Shown: piece by piece, positions 50,405 through 63,277 of the stretch
Layout: each line of letters starts with the position of its first letter
Position numbering within the stretch: position 1 is the stretch's first letter
Assembly: GCF_010183535.1 (NCBI RefSeq)
Contig: NC_071329.1
Location: 1,240,001-1,304,000, forward strand
Source: Caenorhabditis remanei
Lineage: Eukaryota; Nematoda; Chromadorea; Rhabditida; Rhabditidae
DNA: 64,000 bases
Direction of reading: 5' to 3'
Notes under the pieces: generated by a model
Told to the model about the DNA's origin: nothing
Databases searched by the model: none
Seen by the model: only the letters and a program-made list of their open reading frames with translations
Position numbers and translations under genes: made by a program

Positions 50405-52444
50405 AACATGTTGCACCCAATCGAGTTCCCAACTTCGATGAGAACGACAACAAACTGAAGTCTTCCTCGGAAATCACACCGCCGCCGACGAAAAAAATGA
50501 AGACGGAGGAGGCTCCGCCCCCCACTCAGCCGCCACTCATCAAAATGTTGATTAGTTTCAAGAGAGAGCGTCAGGGTAAGTGTGGTGGCCTAGGAAACCA
50601 AAACTCGGCCATGGGTGAAAATTTGGATTTCTAGGCCACCATTATTCAAGATGGCCTAGGAAACCAAAACTCGTAATTTTAGATTTTTAGTCCACCAGTT
50701 TTTTTTAGTGGCCTAGGAATCCAAAACTCGGCCATAGATGATTTTGACTCGATTTTGCTCGTTTTTTGCCCGGAAAACGTCGAATATTTCAGAATTAGAT
50801 TTCTAGGCCACCATTATTCAAGATGGCCTAGAAAACCAAAACTCGGCCGCCTAACTTTTTTTTTCTTTTTTCCAAATTTTTATGAAAAAAAAGAGAAAAA
50901 TTGTAATTTTACATTTTTAGACCACCAGTTTTTTTGGTGGCCTAGGAATCCAAAACTCGGCCACAGTTGATTTTGACTCAATTTTGCTCGTTTTTTACCC
51001 GGAAAATGTTTGAAATTTCAGAATTCGATTTTCTATGGGGTTTTCTAGGCCACCATTATTTCGATGGCCTAGGAATCCAAAACTCGGCCACCTACCGCTT
51101 TTTATCATTTTTTGAAGTTTTTTTAAACTTCTATGGCCTAGAAAGCATAATTTTCGGAAAGTTAGGCCATCAACAGTTCGGTGGCCTAGAAATCCAAAAC
51201 TCGGCCACCTACCGTTTTCACTCATTTTTCATCGTTTTTCTTGTAGAAATGATAGTAAAAAACCAGAATAAGCAAAATACTGATTTCTAGTCCACCAGTT
51301 TTTTGTTGGTGGCCTAGGAATCCAAAACTCGGCCATAGATGATTTTGACTCGATTTTTCTCGTTTTTTGCCCGGAAAACGTTTGAAATTTCAGAATTCGA
51401 TTTTCTATGGGGGTTTCTAGGCCACCGATATTTCAATGGCCTAGAAATACAAAACTCGGCCACCTACCGTTTTTACTCATTTTTAAAAGTTTTTCTTGTC
51501 TGCAAGGCGAGCCTAAATTCGGATTCCTCGGCCACCAATTGAGTTTTCTAGGCCACCAGAAAGGGAAACGTTAATAATATGAAAATCCGAATTTCTAGGT
51601 CATCAGTTTTTTGGTGGCCTAGGAATCCAAAACTCGGCCACAGTTGATTTTGACTCAATTTTGCTCGTTTTTTACCCGGAAAATGTTTGAAATTTCAGAA
51701 TTCGATTTTCTATGGGGTTTTCTAGGCCACCATTATTTCGATGGCCTAGGAATCCAAAACTCGGCCACCTACCGCTTTTTATCATTTTTTGAAGTTTTTT
51801 TAAACTTCTATGGCCTAGAAAGCATAATTTTCGGAAAGTTAGGCCATCAACAGTTCGGTGGCCTAATTTTGGTGGCCTAACTTCCCAAATCTTCGAATTT
51901 AGCGATTTTTGGGTCAAATTGTTCGAATTTTTTCGCGTTTTTCTGAAAAAAATGTTTAGGCCACTAATATTTCGATGGCCTAGGAATCCAAAACTCGGCC
52001 ACCTACCGTTTTCACTCATTTTTCGTCGTTTTTCTTGCAGAAACGATAGTTTAAAACTAGAATAAGCAAAATACAAAGATTTTTTCGACATTTTTCCAAA
52101 AAAATTTTCAGGATTCCGTATCAAAAAAGTGGAAACGACAATATACAACGAAGTGGTGAACGGACAGTGGAAACCGCTGCTCCAGACGTGGAAAAGCTCG
52201 ATTGGAATCTATTCGGAGCCGGTACGTCTTGGCTCCGCCCACTTTAAGCCACGCCCACTTTTTTGTGAAAAAATCGAAAAAAAAACTGAAAATTATCGAT
52301 TTTTTGAATAAAAAGTGAGTTTTTTTTCAGAAATACCCAATCCGACCGCCAAAACGAGCCATCAGTGAAGACGACGGAAAACCGAAAATACCGAAACTGA
52401 AATTGATAAAAAATGCGGATAATAATTACTCGAAAGTCTCTTGA
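50405..52444 (+). pseudogene. Truncated copy of the TAF3-like gene (exons 6-8)
   Basis: Exons 50405-50575, 52112-52221 and 52331-52444 match exons 6-8 of the gene at 4655-13447. Two in-frame 3-bp insertions and a few substitutions occur in exon 6 (for example an extra TTC-type codon near 50434 and CCC near 50520). Splice sites and the stop are intact, so the reading frame is preserved, but exons 1-5 with the histone fold are missing and no promoter is evident. It may be recent debris or part of a chimeric gene if an upstream exon is recruited. Confidence 0.78.
50576..52111. repeat. GGCCTAGG minisatellite in the truncated copy
   Basis: Same repeat as intron 6 (12241-13122) but expanded. The stretch at about 50950-51180 is repeated almost exactly at about 51620-51855, explaining near-identical frames at 50967-51290 and 51644-51880. 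Confidence 0.8.
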
Positions 52445-52729
52445 ATTATCGATTGATTCGCTCTCTCCTAATATGTACCATTCTTTATTTACAGAAAATT
52501 TAAATTCTTCTTTTTGTATGACTGTTTTATAATTTTAAGTAGATGAATTTTCATTCTAATTCAAAGGTTCACAATTTAGAAAAAAGATACCACGTGAACT
52601 TAGCATAGCCTTTTCATAAGAAAAAGTGACCTCAGATGCTCCAAAAAAGTTTTAAAAAATGGGGGTAAGGAAAAATTTCGTCATTCCCATTAAATAAATC
52701 GTAGACTCGGCACCGTCTTCCAGCCATTG
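52445..52729. other. Junction into recent duplication, copy 2
   Basis: The TAF3-like tail runs directly into the 5' flank of unknown gene B'. The arrangement matches 13448-13732 rather than 19487-19737 at its left edge, so the junction of the recent tandem duplication lies near 52470. Confidence 0.55.
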
Positions 52730-53502
52730 AATATGCAACAACCAGCACACGAGTAAGTGTACTCGAGAAGATTCATCATTGTTCGAGAAGAAGAGTTCTC
52801 ACTTTCTATGTTTCAGCCATTCGAATTGTGTAAGAGATGCTATGCGCACACTTCAACAGAGAGCCATTATTCTCAATAGAAATTTTGAAAACGGAAGAGA
52901 AACTGATCAGCTATTCCCAACTTTGCATGAAAACGTCCGTGATATGTTGGAGATAGTGCGTAGAGATCCCGCGAATTGTCTGGCTCCTTGTCCAATGCCA
53001 CAATTTCGTAAGTTTACTGTGTTTGGTCTCTAGAGCGAAATCAGAAATTTTCAGCACAACAGCCCCATCTTGTAAATTATACGGACGTGATCGACCAATT
53101 TTTGAATAGTAATCCGACGATTGGAGCGTGCTCTGTTTTTAGACTTTCCGACAATGAGACAATTTTTAGGAAAGGATTCTTTTTCAACTTAACTGTAAGA
53201 AATTTAAAGTTTTGGTTGATTTTATGTGTTTTTTCTTGCAGAACGCTGAAAAATCGGAGTTGTTGTCATATTTCGGACCGAAACGTAATGCAAAGAACAA
53301 AAGAATCACCCTTGACAACGAGACATTTCGATTCTGCGCTCACAAGATGATACTGTACGGACAAACGGAAAATGAGATCTATTACTTCACTTGTCTCAAA
53401 ACGACACGAGTCGTTATTGCTTTTTTCGGGAGAAGGAGTTTCATGCAAGTACACAGACCGGTATGGTGGCTTGGTGAAAATCTAAAGAATCAAGAGAACT
53501 GA
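52730..53502 (+). CDS. Unrecognised nematode protein, copy B', 4 exons
   Basis: Exons are 52730-52755, 52817-53007, 53055-53194 and 53242-53502, giving 205 aa, with the plan of copy B. Exons 1-2 are identical in the coding part to B. Exons 3-4 differ at many positions (about ten percent in exon 4), with changes such as VSYFG to LSYFG, GNTENEFY to GQTENEIY and CLKTKR to CLKTTR. The flanking DNA is nearly identical, so this is a local divergence tract. No domain is recognised. Confidence 0.72.
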
Positions 53503-53895
53503 GTACTATGTGTTGTGAATATTAGAAAATGAAGGTTGAGAGTAGTAGAAAACATTTCTGTTTTTCGTGGCCTAGATGTCCGAAAATCGGCCATCTCCGG
53601 TCAGTGCCAGTAGTGAGCGCGAGAAGGCATTGCGGCGGCGCGCCCTCTGGTCATCTGACTCTATTCTTTCTCCCACTGTCTGACCGTCGTCGCCACGAGA
53701 GACGCCGAGAAAGGCGAGAGAGTGTGTAATACAACAAGGGGCCTCCCTTCCCTACACGTAGAGCGTGCCTTAACGCTAACTGGGTCATTTTCGACTTTTT
53801 TTGTGTAAATTCATTCAAAATTAATGTGAATAACAGAAAAAGACACATATATTTGGATTTCTCGGTCACCAGTGAAACCGAGAACAATCAATTTA
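53503..53895. repeat. Intergenic repeat block, third copy
   Basis: Copy of 20511-20903; no gene. Confidence 0.55.
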
Positions 53896-54594
53896 TCAAT
53901 TTATTGGAATCGAACAGTCAAATAAATACTCAACAACAACATTACCTTTGATATATTCCAATTCTTCTTTGGTTATCGCTTCACCTCCGTTTAGAAGAAG
54001 AGTTTTGCAGACTGGGAAAATGGGAATGAATCTGAGAAAATCTTTGATTTTATCCGGCATGAAAACCACTTCAAGCGGTAGTTTGAACACATCTCTCAAG
54101 TGATCTACAACTAATTTCAACGGTTTTTCTGGGTTTTCAACAGCTTCAATTCGAAATCCCCACTCGTCAATTTTCCTGCAAAGAAAACTTTATTTCTTAT
54201 GTATTTATTCCTTTCTGTGGACTTACGCAATTCTAACATCCACACCGCCAATTGTATAGACCCGATATTTAGAAGGGTCCTTTTTCCCTCGTTGTATCAT
54301 CGCAACCGTCCAAAACGAGCACTGTGCGCGATTTCTGTTCATGACATAAATGGACATATTCTTTCGATGGAGGTAGATTTCAATATAAGTCGGTTCAGGA
54401 CATCGGACGCTTCGAACAATACTCTTTGATCTACGAGAGCACAGGGAGAGCTCCGTTCTGAAACAGAAAAATATATATCATTTGTGAAGTTCTTTTTAAA
54501 ATACTTACATTTCAGTACAACTCATGTGATGTACAACATTTTGAATAGCCAGGAATGGTAGCCTTAGAAATGGAAACGAATTGGAGTCGGGCAT
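53896..54594 (-). CDS. F-box protein 4' (copy of gene 4)
   Basis: Exons 54594-54509, 54457-54227 and 54175-53896, 198 aa. It differs from gene 4 by a handful of bases, for example CTCGTCAA versus CTCTTGAA near the start of exon 3. Intact. Confidence 0.75.
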
Positions 54595-54636
54595 CCTTCT
54601 ATTGAAAAGGAATCAATGAATATAGGAGGCACAACG

Positions 54637-55353
54637 TCTTCAAACAAGAGTCCAGCAGAGCGCACTTGTAACAATTTATTGATTGTCTGAGGAGTATGCA
54701 AATCCGTATTCCTTAGACCTCTCTGTACTACGGTCTAGTGACGTCACCCATTCCTTGGTCTCTTCCCAGGGGATGGGTTATACAGAAAGGGCTCAAATAT
54801 TGCCTTTTCCTCCTCCGGGAAAAACATACTATCTCCCAACGGTATTACTGCAAGAAAGCTAAATATCCAAAAACAACTGTTTTGTACGGACACCCCCTAG
54901 AGAGCTATATATATGGACAATGTAATTTCTCTTTCAAATCGTCCCATTTCAGTGCAAAATACAGTGATTTTGAGATGTTCCCTTAAAATTACAATAACTC
55001 TCTAGGGAGTGTCCGTACAAAAAAGTTGTCAACTGCAAAAATAAAGCTCTTCTTTAGTTTTCTAGGGTTTATACAATAATTTACTTTTTTGGACAATTGG
55101 GAATACCGAGAAATTCTCTCAAAGTTGGAATTTTCATCTGGAAACACCAAAACTGTTATAGCTGCTTGTAGTGTACTGTATAAGATCATTAGGGAGCTAG
55201 AATGTTATACCTTCATTATACAAAACCAATATCAATGAATAATAACAAATGCATAGCCGTAAAACAGGAAGAAATAGAATACAAAGACATGAGCCGTGAC
55301 GTCACTTAATTCTGTAGAAATGAGACAGTACATCAACAAAATAAGTGAATAAA
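54637..55353. other. Spacer, copy of 21645-22361
   Basis: Holds the F-box upstream motif (about 54637-54686) and the small palindromic MITE at 54879-55022. No gene. Confidence 0.5.
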
Positions 55354-56536
55354 TTACTTCTTTGATTTGTAAAATTCAGTCAGCCACTCTACAACCACAT
55401 TATCTTTGAAAAATTGCAACTCCTCTTCTGATATCTTATCAGAACTGTACACATACAAACGATAACAAACTGGAAAAATGGGAAGAAATCTGCGATAATT
55501 CTCTAATCGAAATGGCTTAAAATATACTGTAAGCGGTAGTTTGAATACGTCTTTCATGTGATCTACAAGAGCTTTCATTGCATTCTCCGGCTGTTGTTGA
55601 GCGTCAATTGTGAAATGCGATCCTTCAAACTTTCTGGAAAGAAAATTAACCGATATGCTTCAATATACGAACGTAATCTTTTTTTGCATACTTGTCAACC
55701 GGGCCGAAACGGGCCGACACGGGCCGGCGCGTAACTCGCGTCAAAATGAATATTATGAGCGGAAAAATATACTAAAATGTAGATCTCGACGAGTTCTATG
55801 TTCGTGAACTACTACGGGCCGGATGGCTATTCGTTAATGTGCCGCGGGCCGGGAAAAAGTGCCAAAAAACGCGAAAATGACCAAAAAGCCATTCTAGCCC
55901 GGCCCGCGGCATATTAACGAATAGTCATCCGGCCCGTAGTAGGTCACGGGCATAGAACTCGTCGAAATCTACATTTTGGTATATTTTTCAGCTCATAATA
56001 TTCATTTTGACGCGAGTTACGCGCCGGCCCGTGTCGGCCCGTTTCGGCCCGGTTGACAAGTATGTTTTTTTGGAATGTAAACTCACAAAACTTTAATATG
56101 AACGCTTCCAATCGCACCATCACGTAAGAGTTTTCGAAAATTTTCATCGTTTGATCCAGTTTTTATGATGGACCATATTGAACAAACTTCGAATCCGTTC
56201 ATTAGTGCAACATACATACGAAGTCGATCGATAGTTATCTCAATGCCAGTGGGTTCTGTGTGTCGGATACTTTGCATTAACCGTTTTGATCTACGGGAGC
56301 ACAGGGAGAGTTCGGTTCTGAAGTAGAGGAAATATATAATTGATTGAAGATGACATTACAAATAGTGCTGAAATCGAGGATTTCTACTTTTCCACCAATT
56401 TTATCTTTAGGGCGCACTTGCTGAATATCTTGTCGACTAAAACAACTCACATTTCAGTGCAACTCAAGTTATGCACAATATTTTGAATAGCCAGGAATGG
56501 AAGTCTTAGAAATGGAAACGAAGGTGAGTCAGACAT
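55354..56536 (-). CDS. F-box protein 5' (copy of gene 5)
   Basis: Exons 56536-56451, 56317-56087 and 55633-55354, 198 aa; same protein as gene 5 as far as I can read. The hAT-like MITE at 55687-56064 is in the same intronic place, so that insertion predates the duplication. Confidence 0.75.
55687..56064. mobile_element. hAT-like palindromic MITE, copy
   Basis: Same element and TTTTTTTG target duplication as at 22695-23072. Confidence 0.85.
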
Positions 56537-57096
56537 TTCTCCCCGAATAGGATAGTGGAGAGCGGGGGGTGAACAATCAATGAATAGTGAAGGTACATAG
56601 GGCAGACATGTTCAAACAAGAGTCCAGTGGAGCGCATTTGTAACAATTTATTGATTGTTACCACCGATGCGGAACATTGTTAGCGCGGTAGGCTTCATAC
56701 AACATCTCCACCGAAACCTACCGAAAAAGAAATTGAGAGATACAGAGAAAAAGAGACAAGGGAATTTCAGTGGAGCGCAGTTGTAAGAACTGTGCCGAGC
56801 TTTTACCTCCAGCACAGATTCCATAATTTTTTTGGAAAATGAAAAATAGCCAGAATATGTCAAAAACTGTAGAAATCTGTGCGTCTCTCTCTGCCGATAC
56901 TCTCTCGTTAACGATGGGGCGCAGTTTTAATAAAAATGCACCGCTAATAACGAGAAGTGTGGATTATTTGGACGATGAGATTGCAAAGACATTTCCTTTA
57001 ATAAATTCATTTTGAATTAATATATTATAAAAATAAAGAAGACACATATGCACTTTTGGGTTTCTAAGCGAAGTAAAACTGAGAATAATCAAAATA
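56537..57096. other. Spacer, copy of 23545-24104
   Basis: Begins with sequence up to the F-box upstream motif of 5' (about 56612-56659), then the shared spacer. No gene. Confidence 0.5.
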
Positions 57097-57791
57097 TCAA
57101 TTTATTGGAATCGAACAGACAAATACCTTCTCAACAACAACATTATCTTTAATATATTCCAATTCCTCTTTGGTTATCGCTTCACCTCCGTTTAAAAAAA
57201 GAGTTTTGCATACGGGGAAAATGGGAATGAATCTGAGAAAATCTTTGATTTTATCCGGCATGAGAACCACTTCAACCGGTAGTTTGAATACATCTTTCAA
57301 GTGATCTACAACTAATTTCATCGGTTTTTCTGGGTTTTCAACAGCTTCAATTTGAAATCCGCACTCGTGAATTTTCCTGAAAAGAAAACTTTATTTCTTA
57401 TGTATGTATATTTCTTTTCTGTGGACTTACGCAATTCTAACATCCACACCACCAATTGTATCGACCCGATATTTAAAAAGGTACTTTTTCCCTCTTATCG
57501 CAACCGTCCAAAACGAGCACTGTGCGCGATCTCTGTTCATGATAAAAATGGACATATTCTTTCGATGGAGGTAGATTTGAATATAAGCTGGCTCAGGACA
57601 TCGGACACTTTGAACGATTCTCTTTGATCTACGGGAGCACAGAGAGAGTTCGGTTCTAAAGCGGAAAATATATATCATTTGTAAAGTTATTTTCAAAATA
57701 CTTACATTTCAGTACAACTCATGTGATGTACAACATTTTGAATAATCAGAAATGGTAGTTTTAGAAATGGAAACGAATTGGAGTCAGACAT
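57097..57791 (-). CDS. F-box protein 6' (copy of gene 6)
   Basis: Exons 57791-57706, 57655-57431 and 57376-57097, 196 aa; no difference from gene 6 seen. Divergent to 7' with one shared upstream motif at about 57850-57897. Confidence 0.75.
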
Positions 57792-57976
57792 TGTTTCCTG
57801 GATAGGACCATAGAGAGCGGGGGAACAATCAATGAATAAAGCAAGCATATAGGATAATCAATAAATTATTGCAATCGCGCTCTGCTAGACTCTTGCTCAA
57901 ATACGTCACATCTGTCTGCATTATACGCCTTCCTCATTTATCGAACGTTCTCCCATTTCTTCCTTTTGCTGGTAAA

Positions 57977-58652
57977 ATGTTATATTTTCCATTTCTAAAG
58001 TTACCATTCCTGGCTATTCAAAATATTGTACACAACTTGAGTTGCACTGAAATGTAAGTATTTCATCAAAAACTTCACAAATGATATATTTTTCTGTTTT
58101 AGAATTGAGCTCTCTCTGTGCTCCCGTAGATCAAAACGATTAATGCAAAGCATCCGACACCCAGAGCCCACCCACATTGAAATAATTATTGATCAATATC
58201 GTATGTATGTTGCACTTCGGAATGGAATCAAAAAATGTTCATTCTGGTCAATCGAAACGGATGAAGAGAGACCCCTAAAATATAACCGAGTTGATACTAT
58301 TGAAAACGATCGTGTTCGAGTTTTGTAAGTTTTTGAGGAAAGGGGGTTGTTTCTTGAATCTCATTTTTCCAGGAAACTCACTGAACCAAATTTCATGATC
58401 GATGGTACTCACGATCCGGAAACAGTTATCAAAGCTCTCGTGGATCACTTGAAAGATGTATTCAAAGTTCCTCTCGAAGTGAATTTTAAACCATATAAAA
58501 TGGAGAATTTCTTCAGATTTCTTCCCGTTTTTCCAGTCTGCAAACGTTTTTATTTTCATGCAACTGAAGGGGTGTCAGAAGAAGAACTAAAGTACGTCAA
58601 AGATAATGTTGTTGTAGAGCAATGGGCTTATTACTACACAGCTGATAATTAA
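57977..58652 (+). CDS. F-box protein 7' (copy of gene 7)
   Basis: Exons 57977-58053, 58103-58324 and 58373-58652, 192 aa. One amino-acid change from gene 7 is visible (ETVMKAL to ETVIKAL) and the stop is TAA instead of TGA. Confidence 0.76.
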
Positions 58653-58782
58653 GGCTTCTTGTCTTTCATATTGATTTACTACTCAAAAGTTTAAAAATAA
58701 AGTTTGTCTTCTTGTTGTAATGGTTGATAAATCAGAGAATACATGATATCGGGTGCGGTTTTTAATCTTTTTTCCTTCATTG

Positions 58783-58788
58783 CAGTTA
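58783..58788. other. Empty insertion site CAGTTA
   Basis: Single CAGTTA within TTCATTGCAGTTACCGTACT. It corresponds to the duplicated CAGTTA flanking the 17.4-kb element at 25791-25796 and 43220-43225. Confidence 0.93.
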
Positions 58789-60116
58789 CCGTACTATCTT
58801 CCAGAGAAGTTGCTGCCTTTTGAGATTTTTAAAAGTTCACTGAACAACTAACTTTTCTAGACATTCTGTTTGCTCTTCTAAATGCTCTACTAATCACGCT
58901 GATTCTAATCAGAGTCATGGAAAATGACCAGGAGATGACTAGTGGCGAATTTTGAACATGTAGGAGGTACCATTATAATACAGGTGCCGTTGTATGACAG
59001 TTTTTACGGTTTCTGAAAAATATTGATGTTGTGTCTATTCTTGCAGCTATTATTTTGATCTAATCCGGGAAAGTTGTTTACAAAAGCGAGTGACGCACAG
59101 GGAAAATAGCTATTTCTCAAGAAACGTTCAGTGGGCCAGACTTGTGGTATGCACCCAGTACATCAGTGTTCACCAGAGCTGTGTAGAATTCCTTCCGTCT
59201 TCCAACTTCAGTTTTGAAAATGTCACTTCCAGCTTCCGTGTAAAATCTTCTAAAAATTTTTGAATTTTCGACAGAAATTTTGGCTCGTACAAAGAAGTTG
59301 TCAACTTCAAAAATAGAGCACTGTTTTTGATATGTACGATTTATAAAAAAGGAACTTTGTTGGACGAGCAGTGATACCATGACAACCTCTTAAAAATGAA
59401 CATTTTCAAATCAAAAAGATCAAATTTTATGTGTTACTGCACGATACTGTAGTCATGTTATACTATTCAGAAACATTGATAGAGGAACTGCAAAAACAAA
59501 AACTGGGAGGTGCTGGCAGTGTTTGAGAAAAACCTTTGAAATTGTTCAGTTGTTCTGGGAAATGAAAAAAAAAAACATTTATATAATTACACAGCAAGAT
59601 TTTTTAAAACATAAACAAGGGAGCTTAACATCTAACTAAGGAAGGCCCTCGACTCGGTCTGGAATTATGGTACGTGATCTATATCATTGGAAAGCTGAGA
59701 AAATGCTGATTCCAAATATATATTCAGTTTTTGCCCTCGAGGCCTAGTATTCGAGAAAAACAAGGTCAAAGTTAGAAAAAGACAAATTATTGCCTTTTTA
59801 ACACGCGAAAATCGCAAAAAAATTTCAAAACATTTTTCGCTTGTTAAAAAGGCAATAATTTGTCTTTTTTCTAACTTTGACCTTGTTTTTCTCGAATACC
59901 AGACCTTGAGGGCAAAAACTGAATATATATTTGGAATCAGCATTTTCTCAGCTTTTCAATGATATAGATCACGTACCATAACACCAGGCCGAGTCGAGGG
60001 CCTTCCCTAGTAAGAGCTGTGGTTCAGTACATTTACACAGCGAAAGAGAATAAACAAAGGGTAATTTGTGCAATTTTTAATTAGTTTCAAGAAATAACAA
60101 ATCAACAGAATTAAAA
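58789..60116. other. Intergenic, copy of 43226-44553
   Basis: Includes the doubtful minus-strand frame at 59117-59380 and the palindromic MITE at about 59640-60006. No supported gene. Confidence 0.45.
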
Positions 60117-61778
60117 TTACTTCTCAGATGTGTAATATTCAGCCCACCACTCCACAACTACATTATCTTTAATAAACTGCAACTCCTCTCCAGATATCTT
60201 ATCAATGCCGTAGAAAAAGAAACGATAACAGACTGGAAAAATGGGAAGAAATCTGCGATAATTCTCAATTTCAGTTAGTTTGAAATATACTGTAAGCGGT
60301 AATTTGAATACGTCTTTCAAGTGATCTACAAGAGTTTTAATGAAATTCTCTGGCTGTCGTGGAGCGTAGATAAGGAAGCATGAGTCGTTGAATTTTCTGG
60401 AAAATAATGAAGTAATAAATCATTTGCTTTAAAAAAATGTAGCTCCAGAATTTCAGCAAAACTTGAATGGCTATGAGCTGAAAAATATACCAAAATGTAG
60501 ATTTCGACGAGTCCATCTCCGTGGCTTACTACGGGCCGGATGGCTATTCGTTAATGTGCCGCGGGCCGGGCTAGAAAGGCTCGTGTTTTTTGGCACTTTT
60601 GCCCGGCCCGCGGCACATTAACGAATAGTTATCCGGCCCGTAGCAGAGATGTTGGAAAGTGAAAATTTTCTTATCCGGAAGTCGGATGTCGGAAGTAAAA
60701 TAAACACCCGGAAGTCGGAAGTCGGAATTTCCAACAACACTGGCCCCAGGGTTGGGAAATTCCGGGCCGGCCCAGACTCCTCAACCTCAGCCCGGCCCGG
60801 CTTCAAAAATGAGCACAATTTTTTCACAATTTTTTGAAAATTTTTATAAAATAATAGTTGAAATTCTTGTACGCTTCAGTTTTTATCGGTTTTCCATAAA
60901 ATTGTAGAAAATTCGACGTTTTTTTTGCAAAAAATCAAAAAAATTTTCAAAAAATTTTCAACAATATTCAAATTTCTACAGGAGCCGGGCCGAAGAAAAT
61001 TTTTCAGTCGGCCCGGCCCGGAATTTCCCAACCCTGACTGGCCCGTAGTAGGTCACAGACATAGAACTCGTCGAGATCTACAATTTGGTATATTTATCAG
61101 CTAATAATATTTATTTTGATGCGAGTTACGAGGCGGCCCGTGTCGGCCCGCGTCGGCCCGTTGACAAGTATGTTTAAACTTTTTTATTCATCATTTGAAG
61201 CTTTTATCAGTAAAAATACCCTAAAAACAGAGTTTGGAGTGTCGTTGTCTCCGGTATTCTTCGAAATTCTCCGACTTTTTTTTCGGAGAATTTCGGAGAA
61301 TTTCTCCGAAAAAAGTCGGAGAATCGGAGATGTCGGATATCTGATTCTCCGACTCCGAGCAAGCCTGGTTGACCCATGTCGGGCCCGTTTTGCAAGTATG
61401 CTTTAAATAAAGAGATGACTCACATCACTTTAACATTAACTCCCCCCAGATCATCGTCCCGGTAGAGATGTCGGAATGATTCCACTTCTAGTTCCGTCTT
61501 GATGGACCAACTCAAGCAATCTTCCATTCTATTCTTAAGTGTTACATACATACGAAGTCGATCGATAGTTATTTCAATGTCGGTAAGGCCCGGATGACGA
61601 ATGCTTTGCATTAATCTTTTGGATCTACGGGAGCACATAGAGAGTTCGGTTCTAAATTAGAAAAATATATCATTTTTGAGGTTTTTTATAAAAATACTTA
61701 CATTTCAGTACAACTCATGTGATGTACAGTATTTTGAATAGCCAGAAATGGTAGTTTTAGAAATGGAAACGAAGGCAT
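60117..61778 (-). CDS. F-box protein 8' (copy of gene 8)
   Basis: Exons 61778-61702, 61651-61424 and 60396-60117, 194 aa. Intron 2 carries the same nested MITEs, including the young one at 60747-61036. Homopolymer length differences are the main changes. Confidence 0.72.
60747..61036. mobile_element. hAT-like MITE, copy of 45184-45472
   Basis: Same ends and the same ACTGGCCC duplication (60739-60746 and 61037-61044). Confidence 0.9.
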
Positions 61779-61908
61779 CATTCTATTGAAAAGGAATCAA
61801 TGAATATAGGAGACACAACGTCTTCAAACAAGAGTCCAGCAGAGCGTACTTGCAACAATTTATTGATTGTGTCCCTACGAAGCGGAGGACAGTGTTATCT
61901 TCAGAAAA

Positions 61909-63277
61909 ATGGTTGAGTCTTCTAGTTTCCCATTTCTAAAGCTTCCATTCCTAGCTATCCAAAATGTTGTACATTGTATGAGCTGCACCGAAATGTGAGT
62001 TTTCATTTTATTTGTATTTTGAAAACGGTATCTACTTTTTCCAACACTGAAATGCTTAGAATTCATTCGATTCTCTTCAATATAAGTCTCTTCGTTTTCA
62101 GAACCGAACTCTCCCTGTGCTCTCGTAGATCAAAACGGTTAATGCAAAGCATTCGACACCCAGGACTCACTCGTATTGAAATAACTATTGATCGACTTCG
62201 TATGTATATCGCACTTCTGAAAGGACTTGAAATCTGTTCAATTTGGAGCGTGACAAAAGAGTTATTCTCGACAACAGATTATCGTGAAGACGTTATTGAT
62301 AAGGTTTCCATTCGAATTCTGTGAGTTCTTATTTTTCAATAGATTTATTTGACCGGACTGTACAATCAAGTACATGCTTATTATGTATCACTATCAGGGC
62401 TGGGCAAATTATTTGTTTGATTATTTGAATTATTTGAAATTTGGGTTAAAAGTCAAATAAATTGCTTCAAATAATTATTTGAACTTTTTTTTCAAACAAA
62501 TTGTTTGACCAAATAATGTTTGACAAATTCATATCAAATAAAATTATTTGACCAAATTATTTGAAAATTTTCAAATAATTTGAAACCAATTTCTTTGTAT
62601 CATTTATGAATTTTTCTCTTCAAACTGCCGAATGGTTAGGGGAAAATAATTACTTCGAACTCGAGAAAGTCTGTCAGGACGGAAAATTTAACAAAAAATA
62701 GTATTTTTCCTTGATTTTTACATGTTTTAAAATATAACGTACTGTTTTTTTTCTTTTTACTGCCTTTTTATTGGCAATAAAACATTTTCTTGAGTTGTTT
62801 GAAATTATTTGAAATTATTTGATTATTTGAGAAAAAATTTCAAATAATGTTTGGTCAAATAAATTATTTGAAAAATAAATTCAAATATTATTTGATCAAA
62901 TAAACTGTTTGGAAAAAATATTCAAACATTATTTGGTCAAACAATTTATTTGACCTCTCAAACAATGCCCAGCCCTGATCACTATATTGTTTTTCAGACG
63001 TCTTGGAAACTCCAACTTTCAAATCGATGCACCAACTCAACCGGAGAAAGCAATAAAAGCTCTTGTAGATCACATGAAAGACGTGTTCAAACTACCGCTT
63101 ACAGTGATGTTCGAGCCATTTGGATTAGAGAATTATCGCAGATTTCTTCCCATTTTTCCAGTTTGTTATCGTTTGTATGTGTACAGTTCTGATAAGATAT
63201 CAGAAGAAGAATTGCAGTTCATCAAAGATAATGTGGTTGTAGAGTGGCAGGCTGAATTTTACAAATCAAAGAAGTAA
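61909..63277 (+). CDS. F-box protein 9' (copy of gene 9)
   Basis: Exons 61909-61994, 62102-62320 and 62998-63277, 194 aa; the protein is indistinguishable from gene 9 by eye. Intron 2 carries the MITE at 62395-62977. Confidence 0.76.
62395..62977. mobile_element. hAT-like MITE, copy of 46831-47414
   Basis: Same CAGGGCTGGGCA ends and ATCACTAT duplication (62387-62394 and 62978-62985). Confidence 0.92.
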
